A stretch of DNA of 64,000 bases. Source: Petrosia ficiformis. Taxonomy: Eukaryota; Porifera; Demospongiae; Haplosclerida; Petrosiidae. The position numbers and the translations under genes were made by a program. The notes under the pieces are model-generated. The model saw nothing but the letters and a program-made list of their open reading frames with translations. It did no database searches and was not told where the DNA came from. Position 1 is the stretch's first letter. Each line of letters starts with the position of its first letter. Where the stretch lies: positions 4,546,001 through 4,610,000 of the forward strand of contig OX345636.1 in assembly GCA_947044365.1 (NCBI GenBank). Reading direction: 5' to 3'. Of the stretch, positions 12,201 through 22,200 are shown in pieces.

Positions 12201-12593
12201 CACTGCTTTTACGATTTCCAAGGAGCCACCACACACTGCCTCATGAATAGTAGTAGAACTTATACGCTCCACGATGCAATCTGCATCAGCACCATTCTGA
12301 AGAAGAAGCTCTACTATCTCAAGATTGCCAACATTACAAGCAATATGTATTGGTGCATAGCCTTCACTATCAAGAATCTCAGTATTAGCTCCATGCTGCA
12401 ATAATATCTCACATATGCTCTTGTTCTCAGCTTCTACTGCCAAGTGAATGGCAGCTAATGTACCACCAAATAAGTTATTGTAAGCTCTCTGATTAACTAT
12501 ATCTTTGTTCCTCTGAAGTAGTTGTTCGACAACACTGAGATCACCTTCAGCACAAGCCGTGTGAAGTTTATCAACTACGCTTTTATCGGCCAT
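9240..12593 (-). CDS. Giant ankyrin-repeat protein, 1,117 aa, about 33 repeats
   Basis: Practically the whole protein is a solenoid of about 33 ankyrin repeats of 33 residues (consensus GWTPLHLAAQEGH--IV-LLL--GAD); no signal peptide, membrane segment, kinase or death domain is visible. Such proteins act as scaffolds in protein interactions; the partner is unknown. From about repeat 16 to 29 the repeats alternate in sets of four: GRNSLHLAAFNG, then DGWTPLHLAAQEGH, then NLRIPLHL, then QWTPLHSACN. This points to growth by duplication of roughly 396-bp blocks. The start is the ATG at 12,593. A splice acceptor (TTTCTAG) lies 3 bp upstream and a donor at 12,650, giving a 54-bp 5' UTR intron. The coding region has no intron, unusual for an animal ankyrin gene of this size. 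The short C-terminal tail ends after an acidic patch (DILNDDEQ). Confidence 0.95.
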   Translation of the reverse strand: MADKSVVDKLHTACAEGDLSVVEQLLQRNKDIVNQRAYNNLFGGTLAAIHLAVEAENKSICEILLQHGANTEILDSEGYAPIHIACNVGNLEIVELLLQNGADADCIVERISSTTIHEAVCGGSLEIVKAVTGKVRNKAKLINHQDSKGWTPLHYACQYGHPKIAEFLIEQEAKVDIQVQSGRTALHLAAFEGHIECAKFLLEENCDVNVQDEEGWTAIILASQEGHPEIVRLICEKSPDLYLTSNLGRNAIHSASFHGHLESVKHILDIGGENLVYQEDEDGWTPLHLAAQEGHKDIVELFLSDPRCADIKLNSEAKNGRTPLHNAVLKGKLKVVEYLIEKNADISAKDSKGWTPLHVASQHGFFSIAKILVERSNDINETIDSGRNSLHLAAFEGFFEIAELLITNGINCIHQDKDNWSPLHLAVQEGHEKIVEMLLEQPGIELNVQARNLRIPLHSSCYHGRFAIAKLLLAHGSKWTIKDEKGWTPLHLCAQEGHLDIVRELVLLGADVNVQSDNLRAPIHLACMKGKLDVVEYLLDHDAEIDLRDSRQWTPLCIACHHNHIEVAKLLIEEGAVVNVQITGGRDPLHLAAFNGYTQVCELLTENGVELNRKDSEGWTALHLAAQEGQLGVVKHLVEKGSDFTLSSSGGRKPLHMASSSGHVDIIEHLLSRGAEVDCRDTKLWTPFHSACNRGHLKAAKVLRENGAEINTVIQMGRNSLHLCSFNGHKEVARYLLDEEIDYTLGDKDGWTSLHLAAQEGHMGIVQLLLDKGADPTAQANNLRIPLHLTAMHGHPDIVKLLVKHAPQVDATDSSQWTPLHSACNKCHTATVRVLIDLGANCRRSINTRRNCLHLAAFNGGKEVCEILLDNGSDLQAQDKDGWTPLHLAGQEGHLETVRLFLDHGAKVDVFSNDNRTPLHLSCLKGRTEIVRLLISHGARCDVTDQSSWTPLADAASGGFLELVKLLINNGALLDVQTDGKKETALHQALYNGHMEVVQHLISSGADCGLLDSTGRSVFHIAIQKGNIKLVEEIGNRNQNLICEKTGSGETPLKIACKNGHLDIAAFLLRLGSNLNNMVDEAKEALETARSSGHYEIVCLIIDSDILNDDEQYAYIG

Positions 12594-12699
12594 TATCTAG
12601 AAAAAAGGAACAAGTAAAATATTATCTTTAAGCTTTATCAATATTCTTACCTCCTGACAGGCTATACACAGTCATCAAAAGAGAGAAATGAACACACAA

Positions 12700-14333
12700 A
12701 GTTGAAGGGAGGAAGCTTCTCTTTCAGTATATTCCAGTAATCCCTAGCTTACTTCGTAATTAAATCCGTATACTAGTTAACCCACCCACGCGTTAGATTG
12801 AAATTATTATTCATTGTTAAGTTCACACTTTCATACCTACAAAAACTTGCAAGTGTGAAATAATTTCATAATTTTATATGTGTAGTGCATGCAAAAATCA
12901 TATAAATGTGGTCACTATAGCCTTCTGGCACACAGAGTTGGACGATGGTGTGTGTGTGTCCAGCAATGTGCACACACTCACAGATATTTTTATTTGTGTG
13001 TACATGTGCATGTGTACTCATGATGCAAGCAGTATAAGTGAGTTAGTCAGCTGACTGAGCAAGTTGTATGCACACGTAAATTATTGCTTTATGTATGTAG
13101 TACCACTAAAGTAATAATAAATGTCTCTAGGAGGGGTGTCGGGAATTTTTCTAATAAATTATTATAATTATGAATAAAATTACTTGCATTCTTGTATAGT
13201 TTCTGTTTACATTGAGAGGACATATAGTTTGACCTCTTTCAATGAAAACATGTTGTTATTCATCAGGCCACAAGCCAATTTAGGCAGACACAAATACACA
13301 TAAATAGAAATGATACAGACATATCAGAAAGTGTGTGCATATCTATGGAGCTAACAGTATAATTTATTTAGTTTAGACTTATATGAAGTTTCTCGAGGTC
13401 CTTCTTTTTTAAATTATGTACTCCATTGCCTACGATTGCTATACATTAATGGTTTTAGTGTTTGTAGTCAAAAAAAAAATTATCACTGACTACGAACATG
13501 AACTAAATTAACTGGTTAATAATAATTTACTATTAAAAAAAATAATAAGTCTAAATTTAGTAATATTATAAATTATACCTCAACGAGTACTAATTATAAC
13601 ATTTTAACCGTTGATGTTATAGAAATCATAGGCAAACTTAAAGAGGTACATAAATCGAACCCTACAGAATAATAGTGGTCTGTCCCTGTATTAGTTATAA
13701 AATTAATAATAATAATGACTATAATCTGATAGAGATATGCTGCATATTCCTGCAAGATAAGTGGTTGAGAAGCCAATGAAATTTGATCAGGTGTAAACAT
13801 GTGAACAAGAAATGCATCCATACAATTGACAGATTTTACATTGACAAACTTATTTTTCTTCATTATAATAACAAAATTCCAAAAAAGAATGATTCCAAAA
13901 AATACACTCAAAAGAACAAAACAAAAAACATTTGTTATTACTTTACGAAATATGTATTTCAATTATTCAATATTGTATGGATTATACATGTACATGTACA
14001 TAAGAAGTGAATAGTTTGTCATGATTAAATTTAAAAGATGTATTACATGAATGTACATAAAATTTAATGTATAATAATAAGATTCATTTTGATTAATGAT
14101 TATTAATTTACAACAATTAAAAGTCACATGATATGGAGGAATTTAGCTTTCATAGTCACATGACTTAGTGGAGTCAGCTTTATTGTACATCTTCGGTAGT
14201 GTGAAAATAATATGATGAAGGTAAAGAGACCGGACAAACAGGTTGTGTGCTGTTTAGACGTTCCAAGATCTGCAACACAGGTCTAAACCCTATAAGGAAG
14301 AGTAATTAAATGTACAGTATACATGTACATGTA
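12700..14333. other. Intergenic region upstream of the ankyrin gene
   Basis: AT-rich, with one minus-strand open frame of 122 codons (13,594-13,962) that lacks recognisable motifs and has an acceptor-like site in the middle. I do not call a gene. It should hold the ankyrin gene promoter near 12,700-12,900. Confidence 0.4.
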
Positions 14334-14535
14334 CGTCAATAAAAAGTCACCATATAGTAACAGTAATCACCTTAGTTCTACTAACAGTATAGTACAGTAA
14401 TTACTGTATCACTACTGTAGTGCTCAATTGACAAGTACACATACCAATTACTGTCAAAACTACTGTTGAACTACTGTAGAACTACAGTAGTGTTATAATG
14501 AAACTACTGAGTAATTATTGTACTTTTTATTGACG
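14334..14535. repeat. MITE, 202 bp, TIR CGTCAATAAAAAGT
   Basis: The ends CGTCAATAAAAAGT and ACTTTTTATTGACG are perfect 14-bp inverted repeats. The interior is rich in short palindromes (CAGTAATTACTG, TACAGTAGT). Diverged relatives lie near 18,450-18,610, 19,240-19,410, 48,810-48,900 and 63,720-63,815. The last two lie at equivalent places in the two MFAP1 copies, so that insertion predates the MFAP1 duplication. Confidence 0.75.
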
Positions 14536-14560
14536 TTTTATTGACACACTGTATACTGTA

Positions 14561-14831
14561 CAGTACCTGACATTATTAAGTTTACATACTATCACTGTAC
14601 TTCCATTGACTTCAGTGTACTTTGTGAGTGAAGTACACTGTACTTCGAATGTACTACACAGTATTACACCTTAGTACTATGCTATCACATACAAATATAA
14701 AGGGAATTCACACATTACTATGATTACAGTACAAAGTAGTACTATAGTACTACTTAGAAGTACAGTTGACTATCACCTTATTAAAGTATAGTTCTCATCA
14801 TAGTATGTAAACTTAATATAGTCAGGTACTG
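14561..14831. repeat. Tc1-type MITE, 271 bp, TA flanks
   Basis: The arms of about 32 bp, starting CAGTACCTGACATTA and ending GTCAGGTACTG, are inverted repeats with a couple of mismatches and are flanked on both sides by TA. The CAGTAC tips match those of the two transposase-bearing Tc1 elements at 25,821 and 28,131, so this may be a non-autonomous relative. It has no coding capacity. Confidence 0.7.
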
Positions 14832-15512
14832 TAGTTAATACGAGTCATTTTAATGACTATAACAAAATGATAGCTCTGGCTTAGGAATTTAAATTTCAAA
14901 AAAACTTTATTTTGTTTTACATGTACCTAAATAGAGCATTAAATTAGCTACATGTATAGAATAGTACATCATATATTACATATCCCAATAGAGATAGAGA
15001 CAAAGCAAGTTATTCGAGAAAAAAAAATCAGTTAAATAATTTTTTGTGGACTGTAATTTTTTTAATTTGATTTAGCAGAGACTAGCATAGCACAAACAGG
15101 TCTGTATGCCGCCTCACTGAATGTATCAATGGAAAGGTAAGACACCAGTGAAGGTGCTTGTGTAATACAACAGTGATCAACAGTATAACACAAAACTGCC
15201 TATATTCATTTGCATTTCAAAATCATCCTGTTAATCAATGCATAAGCCTGGTTTCCTCAGAGCAGGTAGCACATTATAGATCTAATTACGAGCTTATTAT
15301 TATCTGATCATAACTATATTGCTGCGAAACATCCCTTAGTGGACATCACCTGATAGTGGCCACCTTGTTAAGATGGACACATTATTAATGTTCTAATGAT
15401 ACATCTATGGACACCCATACATGTGTAAAGTACAATTGTATCCTCTAGATATAGATACCTTGCTATTTCATATAGCGGCCACAAACACACCCCAATAGAG
15501 TAAAAATAGTAA

Positions 15513-15917
15513 TAACAAGTGTATATAGAGAAAAAAAGTATCCTTATGATTGCTTTATGGTGTCCAGCATTCAATAATCATGGCTGACTTTATCATATTA
15601 TTTTGATAATCTACTCTCTTTACCTCTTGTAGAACTTTAGGAATATATTTCAGGTAGAATAGTTAGCTAGTACTTCCAGTTTCTAATTCTATGTAAGCTA
15701 CATGTACAAGTAGCTTTCTTTCTGCTGAGTTCGAGCGCGCGTTCTATTACGCACCAAACCCATTAATTGACAGAGCCCCCGTGAATGACGCAACTTCCTT
15801 AACTACGTATACAACGCATACTCACGAAGTGGACACAAGAAAAAATATATACATGTATATATACATGTAGTTCGAACCCGTGGGAAAGCAATCATAAGGA
15901 TGACCCTACGGGCCATA
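15513..15917 (+). repeat. Dispersed repeat family A, copy A2
   Basis: It is similar over its full length to the copy at 8,641-9,069, starting ACAAGTGTATATAGAG and ending CCCTACGGGCCAT, with an internal TACATG expansion. It lies just downstream of the last RUNDC1 exon. Confidence 0.75.
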
Positions 15918-16234
15918 ATAATAATTAATTATTATAAATCATTCTATTATAGTGGACAGTAAAATACTTCACTATTTCCTGATAAAGCAGTTTTCTAGCA
16001 ATTATTCAAAAGTGTTAGTTCAGTATAATTAATACAGGCCAGGATACAGTAAAATCATGATCACTGACATCTTACATTAGTATGCATAATTGGGATTGGC
16101 TGCATGCACACTAATTAGTTTAACATAACTGTACATGTATGTATATGTACATACATGTACATACATGTATGTTTTCTTGTACATATACATTGTGTACATG
16201 AAAACACATGAACATGAAAGGGTTCACCCTTAAT

Positions 16235-19200
16235 TTAAATGGTAAACAACTCACTAGTAATGAAAATGAAAGCTGTAGATTGGTATAAATCATCAATTAA
16301 TGTAGGATGATTAACTAATAACCTTATCCAGTCACTAAGATGATGCAAACTATAGAGAACAAAAAATTGATGTAAAGTGTAAAAAGTAATTAAAAACACA
16401 AAAATACATGTGAATATAGACACCAGAGATGGATATATCATACAGTATATACATGTACACAGACACACATGCATGTACACATGTACATGTATAAATATAT
16501 TAATATAGACGAACACACACACACAGACACATGTACATGTACAAATATATTAATATAGACAAAAATACACACACCGACATGTACATGTACAAATATATTA
16601 ATATAGACAAACATACATGTACACACACAGACATGTACATGTACAAATATATTAATATAGACAAACATACACATGTACAGATGTATAACATAGACATACT
16701 GACAAACATGTAGATGTACATGTACACATACATGTACATGTACATGTATATGCTGTTTCTACTCATTGGTGGACTGAGAATTGAGACAGAAGCAGTCAGT
16801 AACACATCCTCAATTTATTGGAACACACCCATATTATTAACCACATGTTTGAGTACACAAGTACGCAAGTGTGCAAACATTAAAGTGGGTGTAGCAGTGA
16901 AGCCTTGGCTAACACAAACACTACACACACAGATAGACACAAATATAGACAGAAATATGCTTACTTGAATCCCTGACATATAAAGGATCTAAATTTGACA
17001 TCCGGAGTAAAGTTTTTACAATTAGTAAAACACTTATCGGTACGATATACAGATGATAAAAATGTCTGTGATAACAGATGAGAAAAGGTGCATATACATG
17101 TACATGTATAACGATTGTTAACTGTGTATGCCGAAACACATACATGTACATGTACATGTATTTACATTAGTGTTGTTTTAGTTAATTACATGTATAACTA
17201 AAACTAATATCCCTTTTAGAAGCATTATGACTTTTAGTTAACTAAACTATAACTAAATTACAAGTCTACTGTAATAATACTGAAATGAAAATTGGCCAAT
17301 AATGGACACTTTCAGTTAGTTAACTCAAACTAAAACTCTGTTCACATTCACGATGTCCTCAAAATTATTATATGATGACTTTATATGTACCATAGTGTAT
17401 AGTTTAATGCCATAAGGTTAATACATGATTATGCTGTAACTCAATAATGAAGCAACGTATTGAGATTCGACATACACAAAAAAGAATGGGAAGGATTACT
17501 ATATGAAAATGGTGCAGGTGAAAAGATTGTTGGACATTCCAAACTAAAGATATAAACGTTTTTCTGAGGTCATGGTGAACGTGACTGATCTTTAGTAAGC
17601 CTACTATAACATTAGTTATTAAACTATAGATGTACATGTACATGTATAACTAAACTTAAAGTTTGAGAAACCAGACATACGTACTATATCTTCATGTTTA
17701 ACTGAAATCATTTTAAAACTAAAACAACACTAATTTACATGTGAACATACAAAAATATTATACATGTACATGTACATATAGATTCTGCAAAGATCATGGT
17801 GATGGCATTGTATTCAAATGACCTGTTTTGGAGAGAGGGTTCCATCAACAGGTAGACCAAATGAAGAACTGAGCTTAAGATCAGGTTTATCACATACAAT
17901 AGGACCTTTCTATAGAGAAACAGTCAGAGAGAAAGGAAATGAGAGAAAACAGGTAGAAGAAAGATTTAGTGAGATATGGAGAGGTACAGTAGAAGGATAA
18001 TGAGTAAGATAAGGAGGAGAGGCAGAAGGCTAATGAGTGAGATATGGAGAGGTAGAAAGTTAATAAGTGAGATATGGAGGAGAGGTAGAAGGATAATGAG
18101 TGAGATATGGAGAGGTAGAAAGATAATGAGTTAGATATGGAGAAGTAGAAAGAGAATGAGTGAGATATGGAGTCCATATCTCACTCATTATCCTTCTACC
18201 TCTCCTCCATATCTCACTCATTATCTTTCTACCTCTCTTCCATAATATGGATTATGGAGGAAAGGTAGAAGGATAATGAGTGATATAAAGAGGATATGTA
18301 CAAATGTAGATGGATAATGAGTGAGATATGGAGAGATAGAAGGATAATGAGTGAGATAAGGAGAGGTAGCGGATAATGAGTGAGATAAGAAGTACATGTA
18401 GAAGGATAATAAGTTAAGATAAGGAAAGGATAAATATAATTTTACCATAAGAAGTCTCGATACAGTAACAGCCATTACCTTACAAGGTACACGTGTAAGT
18501 AGTTGTATGGTGAGTATAGTACAGTACAATAATGATTGTCTCACTACTGTGGTGTTGAATTCACAAGTATAGCAATGTACTACTGTCAAAACTACTACAT
18601 GTACTGAACTACATGTACACTGTACATGTATGTGTACAATATACATGTACACATGTACATGTACATGTATGTGTACAATGTACATACATACATGTACCTG
18701 TTTAATGCCATAAACATAGATCAATGAATATCAATACTTACTTAAGTCTGCAGGTTACCTTTTACAAATATACGTTATGTACATGTACATGTATATGTAC
18801 ATATACATGTACATGTACATGTACATGTAACTGACCTTCAAACGATAATAATACAGTATAGTTTGCCAAGCTGGACTATCATCAGATTTATTTTCTAGTT
18901 TAGCAATGCCCACCCAACGAAATGGTGGTATACAAGATGCTGGCATGCTTTTTAACTGTCCTTCCCATCCTTGTTCTAACAGTGAACACAATGAATCAGC
19001 TAGATTCATAGAGACTGCTTCATAGAGTTCTGATTCTAGACGGGCACTCTGTAAATGGGAGTAGAAAGAAGAGCACGAGGAATAAATAATGAAAGAGAAG
19101 AGTTGAAGAGGAGAAGAAAGAGAAGATGAGGAAGAAGGTTATATAGGACGCATCCACAAATACACACTTTACAATTGCACATCTACATTATAACATGTAC

Positions 19201-22200
19201 AGTACATGTACATATATATGTAGCACATTTTACCCTCTCCCAAGACAATAAAATGACAACACAGTACAATTCAGTAATTACTGTCTCTCACTACTGTGGT
19301 GTAGATTTGACAAGTACACCTGTACCTGTCAAAACTACTGTTCAACTACTGTAGTATGGAAATGAAACCATGGAGAGATTACTGTATAGTTTGGTCCTTT
19401 TTTATTGACATATACATGTACATGTACGTGTACATGTACTGTATACTGTACTTTTGTGGACACAAGAGTTCAGTCAAATAATTATTAAGGACTTATAGGC
19501 TACACTGGGCTGTATAGACATTCCTCTTTAATTTGCAGTTAGTTCTCAAATACTTGTGCAAGAGTTGGAGACATGACAAAGGACATACAATGTACATTTA
19601 CATGTTTACATGTATGTACATGTGTACATGTATACATGTACATGTATGTACATGTACATGTATCTTGTGATACTCAGCTCATCAAACTAGGACTATGCTG
19701 TCCCGGCCCCTTTATGATATTTTCTACGAGAAACCCAGTACAGTGAATGGAATAAAGCATTATCACATTGTTATGTACTCATGTAGATAGGTACAAATTT
19801 GTCTCACATTAATCTTTTTAATTCCAGGTTCACTGAGTGCTGTTGTTATTACTGATATCCTGTCAACAGCAATCTCCAATGATCTCAGAGCAGAGCTACA
19901 AGTAAAATACATGTATACTACATTATACATTTGTACATGTATATAATTGTATGTACAAACATGTACATGTACATGTACATGCATAATTACATCATGAATA
20001 CTACAGTGTACTTACATACATATACATAAATACTTAATTAATATTCACAGCTATATAATTAAAGATCAATATGGTGTACCAAGGCATAACTTCCAAAATT
20101 TAAATTTCCCGCCGCTAAAAAACGAAAACTCAATTTCATTAGCAACAATGGAAAATTTTACTCTAGAAAGAGTTGTTTGGAGTTGTAAAAGTTAAATCTG
20201 TTATATGTACAGTTGCTATGGAATACCCAATGAAATTGCTTCGTCGACGCCACACCCACTAATTAATATACGTCTTCTGTAACTGTTAATGCCTCTACCT
20301 CTTCTGTAACTGTTAATGCCTCTACCTCTCTACCTCTTCTGTAACTGTTAATGCCTCTACCTCTTCTGTAACTGTTAATGCCTCTACCTCTTCTGTAACT
20401 GTTAATGCCTCTACCTCTTCTGTAACAGTTAATGCCTCTACCTATTCTGTACTGTTATTGCCTCTACCTCTTCTGTAACTCTCACTGCTTCTAGTCAATC
20501 ACCTCAAATTTCAACTACTACTTCTGGTATCTCAAGTGCATCATGTACTGTCACTCCATCACCAATAATATCTCAATCTCTTTCTTCAACTCCCTCATCT
20601 GTTATTATTTCAGACATAGCAGGACCTTCACTATCTCAATCTACACCTTCTCCATCTTGCTCTTACATTGTGCCTTCATCTATTTCTAATCCTTCACCTA
20701 TTAGTTTGATATCAACACCAACTACAACCAGCAGCAGTGTAATTGATGAAAATGACATAGAGTGGTTAAGTACTCTGAGTAAAGAAGATCTCATGTCACT
20801 TTCTATACTTTTATTCTATCTTTTGGTAATAGTCCTTGGATTTCCAATCACATTTGCTTCAAAAACGTGATCGTACAATTAGAGAATGGAAGACCAAATT
20901 TCTTGAAAACAAAGGGACACCAAAAGGCTGCATAATTGTTTTAAGGGAAAGAGGAATTAGTACAAGAGGAATGAAACTTAATGAAATGCATACAATTTTA
21001 AGCAGTCATGCTGACTTTAAAAATGAGAAGATGAAACTGGAACATATCTTCATGATCATGGAGGCGTTAGCATCAAGCCAAAAGATATATAGTACAACAA
21101 GGCATAAACTTCCAAAAGTTTGAATTTCCCACTGCTAAAAAAACCAAGCAAAATTCTCCATTGCAATAATGGAAAAAGTTACTTTATATTCACTTAATAA
21201 GAGTTTCCATGTGCTTTTAAAGTTAAATCTGTCTTTTTGACATGGCTACTATGTACTGACTAATGAAATGCCTGAATATTAGCCATGCCTTCCAAATATT
21301 TGCATGTGTGTTAGTAATTATATGTACTTGTACTTGCAATTATTACTCCAAAATGCCATGTACAAGTGGGCAGGAATTACATGTAGTATGAATGTGGCCA
21401 CAAATATTTGTATTTTTACAAGCAAACTAAATGCTGATGGTTTTTGCCTCATTTTGTCTGATTTTTTTAGTGCCATTTGTGAGAGAAAAATATCCAGATA
21501 ACCCTAGACTAATGATGGATAACGATCCTAAACATACTGTACGTCTAGGAAAGCTAATTCATTTCTTCATGAAAAGTCAATAGATTGGTAGAAAATTCCA
21601 CCAGATTCCCCAGATTTCAATCCTGTTGAAAACCTCTGGCACGAGGCAAAATAATACTTGAGACTGAGAGAAAAAGCCAACAAGAGTTAATCGAAGAGAA
21701 TGAAGCAATGCGAAGCAAGTTTAAGATAAGCAAGAGAAGTTTGAAGTGTGGGATTAGAAGAATCCACAGTGGCAGCGAGTGAAATTACAAGAAATCTGTC
21801 AAGTTACATCGGAGAATTTCAGACCAACAATGAAGTGATGTTCTGATGTTCAGTGTGTATGCTTTGTTGGACAGTACCATTGTGCTTAGCTGGCTGGTGG
21901 GTAACCCGAGAAGATTCAAAACCTACATGTATGTAGGTAATAGAGTTTCACATGTCATGGAACTTATTGAGATGGAATCATGTCAATGGACTAGAGAACC
22001 CAGCCAATTGTGCATCCAGAGGACTTCTTCCATCGGAACTCGTGACATAAATTATGGTGGAATGGACCAAGCTGGTTGAAATATCCTCCATCTGATTGGC
22101 CTCACCAGCCAGCCCATCCAGAAGTAGAAGTGTCTGAAGAAGAAACGTGGAACTACATAGATGTTTAGATTTATCAGAAATTGTCGTGTTATCAATCAGA

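Noticed and set aside
13594..13962. Minus-strand 122-codon frame
   Set aside because: It is hydrophobic and low-complexity in part, with no recognisable motif and no matching neighbours. It may hide an exon but cannot be supported.
15079..15136. Exon-like 58-bp segment on plus (CAG before, GTAAGA after; TSIAQTGLYAASLNVSMER)
   Set aside because: It faintly recalls part of vertebrate RUNDC1, but it is on the wrong strand for that gene and no partner exons were found.
16438..16805. Minus-strand frames rich in MYMYVYMYI and HVHV
   Set aside because: These are translations of the TACATG and TATTAATATAGACA tandem repeats and occur in both strands and several frames.
17890..18177. Serine-rich minus frame (SLSFYLSISHS)
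   Set aside because: It is the 30-bp purine minisatellite read from the other strand.
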